The notes under the pieces are model-generated. The model was not told the DNA's origin. It saw only the letters and a list, made by a program, of their open reading frames with translations, and searched no databases. The position numbers and the translations under genes are program-made. From Bacillus sp. FJAT-50079 (GTDB lineage: Bacteria > Bacillota > Bacilli > Bacillales > Bacillaceae_C): a DNA stretch of 64,000 bases. This document shows, one piece after another, positions 15,618 to 23,107 of this stretch. How positions within the stretch are numbered: the stretch's first letter is position 1; every line of letters starts with the position of its first letter. The stretch covers positions 204,918-268,917 of the forward strand of contig NZ_JAGYPD010000005.1 of assembly GCF_018343515.1 (NCBI RefSeq). The letters are read 5' to 3'.

Positions 15618-17333
15618 TTAATAGCCGAATTGTGCTTCATGAAGTCGATGATATGCGCCTCTCATATCTAATAATTCATCATGGTTTCCTTGTTCTGCAA
15701 TGCCTTCTTCCGTTACAACAATGATTCGATCCGCATTTTTAATTGTTGCTAAACGATGGGCAATGACGAGCGTCGTACGCCCTTTTGCTAAATCTGATAA
15801 TGCCTCTTGAATCGCAACCTCTGTTTCCGTATCTAATGCGGATGTCGCTTCATCTAATATAAGAATGGACGGGTTTTTCAAGAACATCCGGGCGATAGAC
15901 AATCGTTGCTTCTGTCCCCCAGATAGCTTCACTCCTCTTTCTCCGATCATCGTGTCCATCCCTTCCGGGAGGCTAACAATAATCTCCTTCAATTGTGCCC
16001 TGCTAGCCGCCTCCCAAATTTCCTCCTCAGAAGCATCCAATTTACCATAAGCGATATTTTCCCGAATGGTCCCATCAAATAAAAACACATCTTGTTGCAC
16101 TATTCCAATCTGTGAACGCAAGGATGCCAATGTCATTTTCCTAATATCCGTTCCATCAATCTTAATGGAACCACTATGAATATCATAAAATCGAGGGATT
16201 AAACTGCAAATCGTTGTTTTCCCCGCACCTGATGGACCAACGAGCGCAACGGTTTCGCCTGCACGAATCGATAAATCAATTTGATTTAATACATTCTCCT
16301 TGCCTTCATAACCGAATGAAACATGTTGAAGATCAATATTTCCATGTAAATATGAAACATGAATTGCATCCGGAGCATCTTTTACATCAGGTTCAGTCTC
16401 AAGCAACTGTACGTAACGTTTAAAGCCAGCGATTCCTTTCGGATACATTTCAATGACCGCATTTATTTGATTAATCGGACCGAGAAAAACATTCGAGAGT
16501 AAAATAAACGCAATAAATTCTCCATACGTCATATGGTTTTGAATAACAAACCAAGTACCGCATAATAAAACGAAGATCGATACGATCTTCATCAAAATAT
16601 GGCTGATCGATGAATTCCATGCCATAATCCGATATGCAATAAGCTTCGTGCTTCGAAAACGTCCGTTATTTTCAGCAAATTGTGCGATTTCATGCTCCTC
16701 ATTAGCAAAAGCTTGAACGACGCGCATGCCGCTCACATTATTTTCTACTCTCGCATTAAAATCAGCGATATCTGCAAACATTCGATCAAATGCCCGGGAC
16801 ATTTTCCGGCTAAAATAAAGCGATAAATAAATAATAAACGGGATAATGATAAATGTAAGAATGGCTAACTTCCAATTAATCGAAAGCATTAAAGCAAAAG
16901 CCCCCGTTAAAGTCATCAATGCGATGAATAAATCTTCTGGACCGTGGTGGGCAATTTCTCCAATGTCCATTAAATCATTCGTCATCCTCGATACTAAATG
17001 ACCTGTTTTATTATTATCAAAAAAACGGAAGGGCTGCTTTTGAATATGCGTAAACAACTCCTTCCTCATATCTGTTTCAATATTTACTCCAAGCTTATGA
17101 CCATAATAGGTAACGACATAATGGAGAACCGAACTAATCATATAAATAATAAATAAGCCTGCACAGGCCCATAAAATATATGTCCAATTACCAAGCGGCA
17201 ATAAATCATCAACAACTCGATTCACCGCCAATGGAAAAGCCAGTTCAAATAGTGCAGCAATAATAGCACAAGAAAAATCTAATACAAATAGCCCTTTGTA
17301 TGGACGATAATAAGAAAAAAATCTCTTGAACAC
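15618..17333 (-). CDS. ABC exporter, fused membrane and ATPase domains
   Basis: A 571-residue half-transporter of the MsbA/LmrA type (B. subtilis YgaD/YknV relatives). Six membrane helices fill about residues 15-310. The C-terminal ATPase has Walker A GPSGAGKTT, signature LSGGQKQRLSIAR, Walker B ILILDEATSALD and H-loop AHR. The GTG at 17333 (protein beginning MFKRFFSYYRPYKG) is chosen because GGGGGTG lies before it. The upstream in-frame ATG at 17393 lacks such a site. A perfect promoter and an 18/19 Fur box lie 170-220 bp upstream, so this exporter belongs to the iron-limitation response. Siderophore or haem-related export is possible. Confidence 0.88.
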   Translation of the reverse strand: MFKRFFSYYRPYKGLFVLDFSCAIIAALFELAFPLAVNRVVDDLLPLGNWTYILWACAGLFIIYMISSVLHYVVTYYGHKLGVNIETDMRKELFTHIQKQPFRFFDNNKTGHLVSRMTNDLMDIGEIAHHGPEDLFIALMTLTGAFALMLSINWKLAILTFIIIPFIIYLSLYFSRKMSRAFDRMFADIADFNARVENNVSGMRVVQAFANEEHEIAQFAENNGRFRSTKLIAYRIMAWNSSISHILMKIVSIFVLLCGTWFVIQNHMTYGEFIAFILLSNVFLGPINQINAVIEMYPKGIAGFKRYVQLLETEPDVKDAPDAIHVSYLHGNIDLQHVSFGYEGKENVLNQIDLSIRAGETVALVGPSGAGKTTICSLIPRFYDIHSGSIKIDGTDIRKMTLASLRSQIGIVQQDVFLFDGTIRENIAYGKLDASEEEIWEAASRAQLKEIIVSLPEGMDTMIGERGVKLSGGQKQRLSIARMFLKNPSILILDEATSALDTETEVAIQEALSDLAKGRTTLVIAHRLATIKNADRIIVVTEEGIAEQGNHDELLDMRGAYHRLHEAQFGY

Positions 17334-17394
17334 TGTCTCACACCCCCGTATGACATTCAAAAAAATTGCCCTGTTCATCAAATTCGTCGACAAG

Positions 17395-17462
17395 CGTTTT
17401 TAGCTCATTCATTCTGAGAAATGGGAGATCTCTTCAGAACGAGGCGTATATGAGCTAAAACG
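17395..17462 (-). promoter_or_regulatory. Large hairpin in the leader of the Fur-controlled ABC exporter
   Basis: The arms at 17395-17408 and 17450-17462 form a 13-bp stem (ATGAGCTAAAACG and its complement, one bulged base). A second stem, TTCTGA/TCAGAA, is nested inside. The structure lies in the roughly 190-nt leader between the promoter and the GTG start. It is not followed by a T run in the minus direction, so it is not a simple terminator. It may bind a regulator or affect mRNA stability. Confidence 0.5.
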
Positions 17463-17504
17463 AACGAAATGATGAAACAGAGCACAAATGCGCAACTACT
17501 AAGT

Positions 17505-17553
17505 GATAATGATTATCATTATTAATTATAAGAGATACCCTTTTATTTTGCAA
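17505..17553 (-). promoter_or_regulatory. Promoter and near-perfect Fur box of the ABC exporter
   Basis: On the minus strand TTGCAA (17548-17553) and TATAAT (17525-17530) are 17 bp apart. The Fur box GATAATGATTATCATTATT (17505-17523) matches the 19-bp consensus at 18 positions and covers the predicted transcription start. Confidence 0.88.
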
Positions 17554-17788
17554 CTATTAAAATAATATGTTTTTGGGAAATGAAGAACAAAGTGGCTCAA
17601 AGCAGAAGAATTATTCGGAGAAGTAGATAAAGTGACGAAGTACTGCTACATTCCAATCAAAACACAGAAGAAAATTTAAATAATACGAGAAATTCATTAC
17701 TAATTCGGCAACTCTATATGAATATGAAAATTTTACATATATACAAACATGCACTACTATGCTATTCTTGAGGACGTGTTTTGTAAAA

Positions 17789-17826
17789 CGTGGTTCGAAA
17801 CCATCCCACGATAAAAAACTAAGGAG
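17789..17826 (+). promoter_or_regulatory. preQ1 class-I riboswitch controlling queT
   Basis: The stem CGTGG/CCCACG encloses a loop with GAAACCATCC and is followed by the A-rich strand ATAAAAAACTAAGGAG. This is the compact H-type pseudoknot layout of preQ1-I aptamers, in which the A-rich tail folds back into the loop. The tail runs directly into the ribosome-binding site AAGGAG (17821-17826), eight bases before the ATG of queT. Ligand binding would therefore hide the ribosome-binding site and switch off translation. Confidence 0.92.
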
Positions 17827-17834
17827 ATAGGAAT

Positions 17835-18317
17835 ATGAAAGTAAAATCTATGGTCATAAGTGGTATTATTGCTGCTTTGTATGTCACTGTATCGTTGTTA
17901 ATTGCGCCACTCGCATTTTCGAGTATCCAATTTCGGTTTTCGGAAATCTTTAACCATCTTATTGTATTCAATAAGAAATACTTTTTTGGAATTGTCATTG
18001 GCGTCTTCGTTGCCAATCTATTTTCGCCACTCGGTGTGATTGACCTCGTTTATGGTGTTGGTATGACGGGCCTCGCCCTTGCAGCGACGATTGTTTCAGC
18101 AAAGTTTATTAAAGGAATAACCGAGCGGATGTTTTTTAACGTTGTTATGTTTGCGATTTTCTCTTTCTTAATCGCGATTGAGTTGAACATCGTTTACGAA
18201 GTGCCATTTTGGATTGGCTGGTTAACCGTTGCGATTGGTGAAGTTGTTGTAATGACAATCGGGGTTCCAATAATGATTTCACTTAATAAACGCTTGAACT
18301 TTAAAGAGCTTATTTAA
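17835..18317 (+). CDS. queT: Queuosine precursor transporter QueT
   Basis: A 160-residue membrane protein with five hydrophobic segments, matching the QueT family of energy-coupling-factor substrate-binding (S) subunits. FRFSEIFNHLIVFNKKYFFG (about residues 33-52) and NLFSPLGVIDLVYGVGMT (about 61-78) are typical conserved stretches. It would import preQ1 or a related deazaguanine with the shared EcfA/EcfT module encoded elsewhere. The preQ1-I riboswitch in front of it supports the assignment independently. Confidence 0.93.
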   Translation: MKVKSMVISGIIAALYVTVSLLIAPLAFSSIQFRFSEIFNHLIVFNKKYFFGIVIGVFVANLFSPLGVIDLVYGVGMTGLALAATIVSAKFIKGITERMFFNVVMFAIFSFLIAIELNIVYEVPFWIGWLTVAIGEVVVMTIGVPIMISLNKRLNFKELI

Positions 18318-18323
18318 CTTTCC

Positions 18324-18601
18324 AAGAGGCTGGGATAAAAGTTTATTGCCAAATCAAAATACGAACAATAATAACTACTTCGCTTTCCGCGGGTGGCAGG
18401 TGAGCCTCGGGCCAACAGGATGTTGGTCACGAAGCCATTGCCACACGATGTGGCGAATGTAGGCTTCGTTCCTTAAACGCGCACTGCCAGGGTCTCACCG
18501 AGGCCTTTTTTCCCCTTAGGAGTCTACTGTATATTTCCTACGCTAAGTCATTTTATTATTCGCCTCTAGATTCGTCACTTTAATTATGTCCCGGCCTCTT
18601 T
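18324..18601 (+). repeat. Structured MITE-like repeat element, full-length copy
   Basis: This 278-bp non-coding element is bounded by inverted ends: AAGAGGCTGGGATA on the left, and the complement of AAGAGGCCGGGACA on the right. Inside are nested stems: CCAAC/GTTGG, ACGAAGCC/GGCTTCGT enclosing GCCAC/GTGGC, and GGTGAGCCTCGG paired against CCGAGGCC. It fills the gap between the convergent queT and glutathione peroxidase genes and may act as their shared terminator. A deleted copy in the opposite orientation lies at 24279-24445. Confidence 0.75.
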
Positions 18602-18611
18602 CCATAAAGAG

Positions 18612-19175
18612 TTAAATTAATACCTTTTCAGCCAAACTTTGTTCAATTGCTTCCTCAATGTCCAGTCTTGAATCGGTTGGCTCAAATCGTTTAACAACTT
18701 CACCATCTGAAGAAATGAGAAACTTGGTGAAGTTCCACTTTATATTTCTCCCTTGTAAATGCTCCGGATTTTCCGATTTAATTTTCATTAATAATAATTT
18801 TTCAGTCATCACAGTTTCATCTAAATTTCTGAATGAAACTTCATGTTTTAAATAAGAGAACAACGGATCAGATCCGACTCCATTTACGTAAACAAGATCA
18901 AATACGGGAAAGGTAACCCCGTAATTTCGTTGACAAAAAGTTAAAGAATCTGCTCCGTTTTCAGGGTTTTGATTTCCAAATTGGTCACATGGAAATCCAA
19001 GGATGACGAAGTTTCGCTCTTTATATCGATCATACAATTTTTGTAGCTCGTCGAATTGATACGTAAATTGACATTGACTTGCTGTGTTCACAATTAATAT
19101 CGTTTTTCCACGATATGTTTCCATAGAAAGGATTTCTCCATTTGATTTGCGCACTAGATAGTTATAAATACTCAT
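18612..19175 (-). CDS. bsaA: Glutathione peroxidase-family thiol peroxidase
   Basis: A 187-residue protein of the glutathione-peroxidase family (B. subtilis BsaA type). The catalytic cysteine is Cys35 in NTASQCQFTYQF (family NTASKCGFTPQY), and the FPCDQFGNQNP segment carries the catalytic Gln69. IKWNFTKFLI supplies the Trp and Asn of the tetrad. It should reduce hydroperoxides with thioredoxin rather than glutathione. The ATG at 19175 has GGAGG upstream; the longer reading to 19253 has none. It is a single-gene unit after the DUF1499-like gene's terminator. Confidence 0.9.
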   Translation of the reverse strand: MSIYNYLVRKSNGEILSMETYRGKTILIVNTASQCQFTYQFDELQKLYDRYKERNFVILGFPCDQFGNQNPENGADSLTFCQRNYGVTFPVFDLVYVNGVGSDPLFSYLKHEVSFRNLDETVMTEKLLLMKIKSENPEHLQGRNIKWNFTKFLISSDGEVVKRFEPTDSRLDIEEAIEQSLAEKVLI

Positions 19176-19257
19176 TCTGCCCAACCTCCACCATGACTTT
19201 ATTCCTATTTTACAGATTATCTTACTAAAGGAAAATAACTTGCTCATAAGCAAAAAA

Positions 19258-19291
19258 ACTCAGTCAATGAAAACGTTCTTTTTGACTGAGT
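19258..19291 (-). terminator. Terminator of the DUF1499-like gene
   Basis: The arms ACTCAGTCAA and TTGACTGAGT around a 14-base loop lie 6 bp after the stop codon, with T7 following in the minus direction and a T run also on the plus side, so it works in both directions. Confidence 0.88.
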
Positions 19292-19297
19292 TCTTTT

Positions 19298-19684
19298 TTA
19301 TTTTTTTTCAACAGGTATTTCTTTATTTAATACCTCAAAAAAGTTAAGGATCGTAAAATAGCTCATTCCTAAATCACCAAAACCTTCTTTATACGCAGAA
19401 ACGAGATCGACAGCACAGCGTAGTGGTTCGACTTGATAGACGGTAATTACGATTTGATTTTTTCTTACCGCTCCTCTTTTCTCGATGAGCATTTCGCCGC
19501 GATCCTCATCTACATGTGTAAGGCTCCAACCCTTTAATTTGTTATTGACAATATACGTTATTTTTTCAAGCATATTACGCTTGCTCGTTTTATAATATCG
19601 TGTTTTTAATTTCGGATCTTTCGCTCGATCACTTGTCTCGGTGCTGTTTCTCCATAAGCCTGTTATTATTCGAAGCGCTGACAT
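19298..19684 (-). CDS. DUF1499-like protein of unknown function
   Basis: A 128-residue basic protein without signal peptide or membrane segment. The C-terminal AVDLVSAYKEGFGDLGMSYF resembles the DUF1499 signature (SxSRxGxSDLGxN), and the middle part is a beta-rich region. It is a single-gene transcript with AGGGGGAGAAAG upstream and a strong terminator. The family has no established function. Confidence 0.6.
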   Translation of the reverse strand: MSALRIITGLWRNSTETSDRAKDPKLKTRYYKTSKRNMLEKITYIVNNKLKGWSLTHVDEDRGEMLIEKRGAVRKNQIVITVYQVEPLRCAVDLVSAYKEGFGDLGMSYFTILNFFEVLNKEIPVEKK

Positions 19685-19815
19685 TCTTTCTCCCCCTAAT
19701 CTTTCTGAACAGTTAATTTTATTATATACTATGCCTGTCCACGATGCTATTTCAATACGTTAATTAAATGGTAGCATTTTCATAGAGTTTAAGCTACCAC
19801 TATTGGAAAGGGAGT

Positions 19816-19902
19816 TCATTGTTCCACTTTTTGTATAAATCGGCGTTTGTCCCATAAAATTGTAAATAATGTTAACTTCTTTTTCCTTTCCTTGCTCACC
19901 AT
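19816..19902 (-). CDS. Candidate small basic peptide, 28 residues
   Basis: An ATG at 19902 preceded by AAAGGGGATTAA, an excellent ribosome-binding site at the right distance, opens a 28-codon frame, MVSKERKKKLTLFTILWDKR and eight more residues. It is strongly basic (nine Lys/Arg) and followed by an inverted repeat that could end the transcript. Homology is unknown. Frames this short can arise by chance, so the call rests on the start context alone. Confidence 0.3.
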   Translation of the reverse strand: MVSKERKKKLTLFTILWDKRRFIQKVEQ

Positions 19903-19928
19903 TTAATCCCCTTTAAAAACAAGAAAAA

Positions 19929-19958
19929 AGAGGGAATTCAATGATTGAATTCACCTCT
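19929..19958 (-). terminator. Terminator of the GH10-GH8 operon
   Basis: Complementary arms AGAGG plus GAATTCAAT and their partners (one bulged A) form a long stem about 64 bp after the GH8 stop, followed on the minus strand by CTTTTTTCTT. Confidence 0.82.
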
Positions 19959-20021
19959 GTCTTTTAATTGCTCCACTGCTCATTTTTCTTATATTTTATT
20001 ATGATTGGTTTTAGACCGTCT

Positions 20022-21164
20022 CTATCTATTTTCGGGAAACCATATTTTAAATTTTCCACTTAGCGCGAGGATGGCTAACATGTACAAACAATTATCGTAG
20101 TACCGTCTTACCCCTGTTCTTACCGGAGTTTGCCAAAACAAATCGACTAGTTGCTTCGCATATGGACCACCATCCGTAGCCAAGGAAGCCATTGCATTCG
20201 TAGCAATTAACCCAACTGGATGCAATGATTTCTCTTCGAATGGCTCCCCTTCGATCGTATACCTGCGATAATCATTAGGATCTTTATGAACGAAAAACGC
20301 CTGAATGTTATTGGCAATTTTAATTTCCGACTCATGCCCCCTAAACCATTCATGGTCCAAGCCAATATTGCTCGCTACACGATAGGAATCGCTAAAAAAA
20401 TGACCATATCCCCGTATATGGTTCGGTGTACCGTCATAGAATGCATATTCAGGAGCCAAGCCTGTTTTTGGATGACAGGCGAGCTTTATATAAGCTCTAC
20501 TTGCCCTCGCAGCTTCCTTCCAAAATGCTCTATCTTCTGGATAGGCCCATAATGCAAATAACTCATAGAAATGCGGTAAATGATACGATGGATTGGAAAA
20601 TTCAACTTCTGGCACAAATTTTATCAGTTTATTTTCCTTGTTCCACATTGGATAGCCGATTCCATCTTCTCCTTGATGCAGACATGTCCTTAAAATATCC
20701 TTTGCTTGAGTACTGTAATCAAATGGTTCGGGACCGTCGCCCCACCGATGAGAGGCAAAAAATAAGGCCAACGCAAAATATTCCTCTCCATCTGGTGCTG
20801 GGCCATGAGACCGCTTCGTTCCATCAGGGTTGCATGACCATGCGAAATAGCCTTTATGCAAGCCTTTCGCCATATACATATATTTTTTCGACCAATACCA
20901 AAGTCGATCAAACTCCTCCTTTTTATCAAGCTGGACGGCCATCATCATTCCATATGACATTCCTTCCGTCCGAACATCTAAATTCCCTGTATCTAATAAG
21001 TATGCGCCCTTTTCTCTATCTGTATAATAGATTCTAGTATTCTCATCACCATAAAAAATATCATCCCAGGTCTGTTCGATCTTTTCTTCGATTGCAGGAA
21101 GATCATACCCATATTCGGACAATAGATTTCGATATTCCCTCGTATAAAAAGCACCTTCATTCAC
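20022..21164 (-). CDS. rexA: Reducing-end xylose-releasing exo-oligoxylanase, GH8
   Basis: A 380-residue cytoplasmic enzyme closely resembling Bacillus halodurans Rex (EC 3.2.1.156). It cleaves single xylose units from the reducing end of xylo-oligosaccharides. Counting from the upstream in-frame TTG, the general acid is Glu70 (DVRTEGMSYGMM), Asp128 is in GPAPDGEE, and the base Asp is in HFFSDSYRVASN. The GTG at 21164 is preferred because AAAGGAG (21174-21180) directly abuts the TTG at 21173; the family alignment would also allow the TTG. It starts just after the xylanase stop and shares its transcript. There is no signal peptide, so it acts on imported oligomers. Confidence 0.92.
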   Translation of the reverse strand: MNEGAFYTREYRNLLSEYGYDLPAIEEKIEQTWDDIFYGDENTRIYYTDREKGAYLLDTGNLDVRTEGMSYGMMMAVQLDKKEEFDRLWYWSKKYMYMAKGLHKGYFAWSCNPDGTKRSHGPAPDGEEYFALALFFASHRWGDGPEPFDYSTQAKDILRTCLHQGEDGIGYPMWNKENKLIKFVPEVEFSNPSYHLPHFYELFALWAYPEDRAFWKEAARASRAYIKLACHPKTGLAPEYAFYDGTPNHIRGYGHFFSDSYRVASNIGLDHEWFRGHESEIKIANNIQAFFVHKDPNDYRRYTIEGEPFEEKSLHPVGLIATNAMASLATDGGPYAKQLVDLFWQTPVRTGVRRYYDNCLYMLAILALSGKFKIWFPENR

Positions 21165-21178
21165 GGATTTCAACTCCT

Positions 21179-22171
21179 TTAAAAATCAACGACTTTATAA
21201 AATGAAGCCTTAGGTCGATGATACTCATCAAATAAAAATGGCCAGTTTTTTCTTCCCTTTATTGGAAAATCATCGAGCCACGTATAATCGTCAGCTGTCC
21301 CCCAAAACGTAATATTAGTAATGACGGATCGATAGTCTCTAAAAAGGGTAAACATTTCTTCAAAGCGTTTCGCTTGCTGTTCCAGCATTCTTTCAGTAGG
21401 AGCGGTAATATTCGTTCTCTTATCATCCCATTCAAAAACAGAGACATCTAATTCGGTAAAATGAATCTCCAATCCTAAGGCAGCATATTTTTCAATCGCC
21501 ATATGAATGTGCTCGATGCTCGGCTCTGCTATATTCCAATGCCCTTGCAAGCCAATTCCGTGAATAGGAATATTTTTATCGACTAAAGATTTCACAAGTG
21601 TATAGATTTTCTCACGCTTCTCAGGGTGAGACTCATTATAATCATTATAAAAGAGCTTTGCATTTGGATCTGCTTGATGTGCGAACTGAAAAGCCTTTTC
21701 TACGAAATTTTCACCAATGATCTCAAGCCATGAGGATTCCCGAAGCAACCTCCCTCCCTCATCAGCAATTGACTCATTTACTACATCCCAGCAGCCAATT
21801 TTACCTTTATATCTCTCCATCACTGTGAAAATATGTGCCTTCATTCGTGATAAAAGTTCTTCTCTTGATGCTTTTTCCCCTTGCCTGTTCTTAAAAACCC
21901 AATCAGGCGTTTGATTATGCCATACGAGTGTATGCCCTCTCATTTGCATATGATGCTCCTTGGCAAACTGCACTAATTGATCGCCACGTTCAAAGGTAAA
22001 AACTCCTTCTTCAGGCTGGATATGCTCAAATTTCATTTCATTTTCGGCTGTTAAACTATTAAAATGCTTCTTTAATAAATCTTGATGACGGGTAATGGTC
22101 TCGGTACTCACCGCTGACCCAATTGTAAAATAATCCTCATATATCTTTTTTAACGAAGGTATATTTTCCAT
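21179..22171 (-). CDS. Intracellular endo-1,4-beta-xylanase, GH10
   Basis: A 330-residue GH10 (alpha/beta)8 barrel without signal peptide or carbohydrate-binding module, the size of Geobacillus IXT6/XynA2. The acid/base is Glu133 in CWDVVNES and the nucleophile Glu240 in HFTELDVSVFEWDD. HTLVWHNQTPDW (80-91) forms the glycone site. It would shorten imported xylo- and aldouronate oligomers together with the GH8 enzyme encoded 15 bp downstream. A palindrome lies just upstream. Confidence 0.94.
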   Translation of the reverse strand: MENIPSLKKIYEDYFTIGSAVSTETITRHQDLLKKHFNSLTAENEMKFEHIQPEEGVFTFERGDQLVQFAKEHHMQMRGHTLVWHNQTPDWVFKNRQGEKASREELLSRMKAHIFTVMERYKGKIGCWDVVNESIADEGGRLLRESSWLEIIGENFVEKAFQFAHQADPNAKLFYNDYNESHPEKREKIYTLVKSLVDKNIPIHGIGLQGHWNIAEPSIEHIHMAIEKYAALGLEIHFTELDVSVFEWDDKRTNITAPTERMLEQQAKRFEEMFTLFRDYRSVITNITFWGTADDYTWLDDFPIKGRKNWPFLFDEYHRPKASFYKVVDF

Positions 22172-22193
22172 TCATCATTCACTTCTTTCTTTA

Positions 22194-22211
22194 TTTAACT
22201 TAAAAGTTAAA
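22194..22211 (-). promoter_or_regulatory. Palindrome before the xylanase gene
   Basis: TTTAACTT and AAGTTAAA flank a 2-bp centre 23 bp upstream of the xylanase start. It has the form of a dimeric repressor site; the regulator is not identified, and it does not match the known XylR operator. Confidence 0.45.
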
Positions 22212-22237
22212 CAGACCGTTGCTATACAAATGAAAAA

Positions 22238-22255
22238 TGGGACATAATTGTCCCA
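22238..22255 (-). terminator. Terminator of the uxuA-uxuB operon
   Basis: TGGGAC/GTCCCA arms around a 6-base loop, followed by ATTTTTCATT in the minus direction, 6 bp after the mannonate oxidoreductase stop. Its position shows that the xylanase genes downstream are a separate transcript. Confidence 0.85.
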
Positions 22256-22261
22256 CTTTTT

Positions 22262-23107
22262 TTACACGCCCGAATAAGCCATAAACCCGCCGTCAACTGG
22301 AACGGTAATACCTGTAACAAATCCACTGGACTGATCATCGGCTAACCAAAGCAGTGTACCAAGCAAATCCTCTGGATTTCCAAGACGCCTCATTGGTGTA
22401 TGTGCCAAAATCTTTTCTGTTCTTTCTGTATTTGTTCCGTCTGAATTCTTTAACAATGCTTCATTTTGTGAAGTTAAGAAAAATCCTGGCGCGATCGCAT
22501 TGACTCGGATCCCCACTTCAGCCATATGCACAGCTGCCCATTTCGTAAAATTATCAATTCCCGCCTTCGCTGCACTATAAGCTGGAACCTTTGTCATTGG
22601 ACTTGGTGCGCTCATAGATGAAATATTAATGATTGTACCGGAGTTACCAACCATTTTTTTCGCAAAAATTTGCGTCGGAATTAACGTGCCAATGATATTC
22701 AAGTTAAAGACAAAACCAAATCCGTCCATCGTTAAATCGAAGAATGTTTTGATCTCTTCATTGGCAAGATCCTCTATTTGCAATGTTTCATTCGTTGTCA
22801 TTCCATCCGGATGGTTTCCACCAGCAGCATTAATAAGAATTTCGCATGGACCAAGCTCCTTCGTAACAAGCTCTTCGGCCTTTTTCACACTTTCAACGTC
22901 GATTACATTGCATTCAACCGCAAGGGCTTCCCCGCCCTCATTTATAATTTCGTCGGCTATTTTCCGCCCTTTTTCGTATGTACGATTTAAGATCGCTACC
23001 TTTACACCGTGGCGGGCGAGCTCTTTCGCCATATAGCTCCCAAGCACTCCTCCTCCACCTGTTATAACAGCTACTTTTCCTTTTAATTGTTCATTGATTG
23101 ATAGCAT
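22262..23107 (-). CDS. uxuB: D-mannonate oxidoreductase (SDR type)
   Basis: A 281-residue short-chain dehydrogenase. The cofactor motif [12 protein letters not shown] is at about residues 16-27, NAAGG at about 93, and the catalytic Ser plus Tyr-x-x-x-Lys is [20 protein letters not shown]. It overlaps the end of mannonate dehydratase by 25 bp, which points to fructuronate/mannonate interconversion with NAD(H), as for YjmF/UxuB of Bacilli. A general gluconate-5-dehydrogenase-like activity cannot be excluded from sequence alone. Confidence 0.85.
   Translation of the reverse strand: MLSINEQLKGKVAVITGGGGVLGSYMAKELARHGVKVAILNRTYEKGRKIADEIINEGGEALAVECNVIDVESVKKAEELVTKELGPCEILINAAGGNHPDGMTTNETLQIEDLANEEIKTFFDLTMDGFGFVFNLNIIGTLIPTQIFAKKMVGNSGTIINISSMSAPSPMTKVPAYSAAKAGIDNFTKWAAVHMAEVGIRVNAIAPGFFLTSQNEALLKNSDGTNTERTEKILAHTPMRRLGNPEDLLGTLLWLADDQSSGFVTGITVPVDGGFMAYSGV

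Larger units (their letters stand above)
17334..17834. other. 500-bp intergenic region with two regulatory leaders
   Basis: From left to right it holds the structured leader, Fur box and promoter of the minus-strand ABC exporter, a 31-codon open stretch without a start codon (17584-17679, KWLKAEELFGEVDKVTK) of unknown origin, and the preQ1 riboswitch of queT. No complete gene is visible. Confidence 0.7.
19685..20021 (-). other. Intergenic region with a possible 28-residue peptide gene
   Basis: The 337-bp gap holds the terminator of the GH8 gene (19929-19958) and one short candidate gene (19816-19902). An inverted repeat, GGTAGC...GCTACC around 19770-19798, lies after it. Nothing else is recognised. 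Confidence 0.5.

Noticed and set aside
17340-17393. Upstream start codons for the Fur-controlled ABC exporter
   Set aside because: The ATGs at 17378 and 17393 lack ribosome-binding sites, and the extra residues do not resemble the family N-terminus.
20426-21037. 203-codon open frame on the plus strand
   Set aside because: It is antisense to the strongly recognised GH8 gene and has no recognisable family or ribosome-binding site.
22629-23036. 135-codon plus-strand frame
   Set aside because: Antisense shadow of the mannonate oxidoreductase gene.
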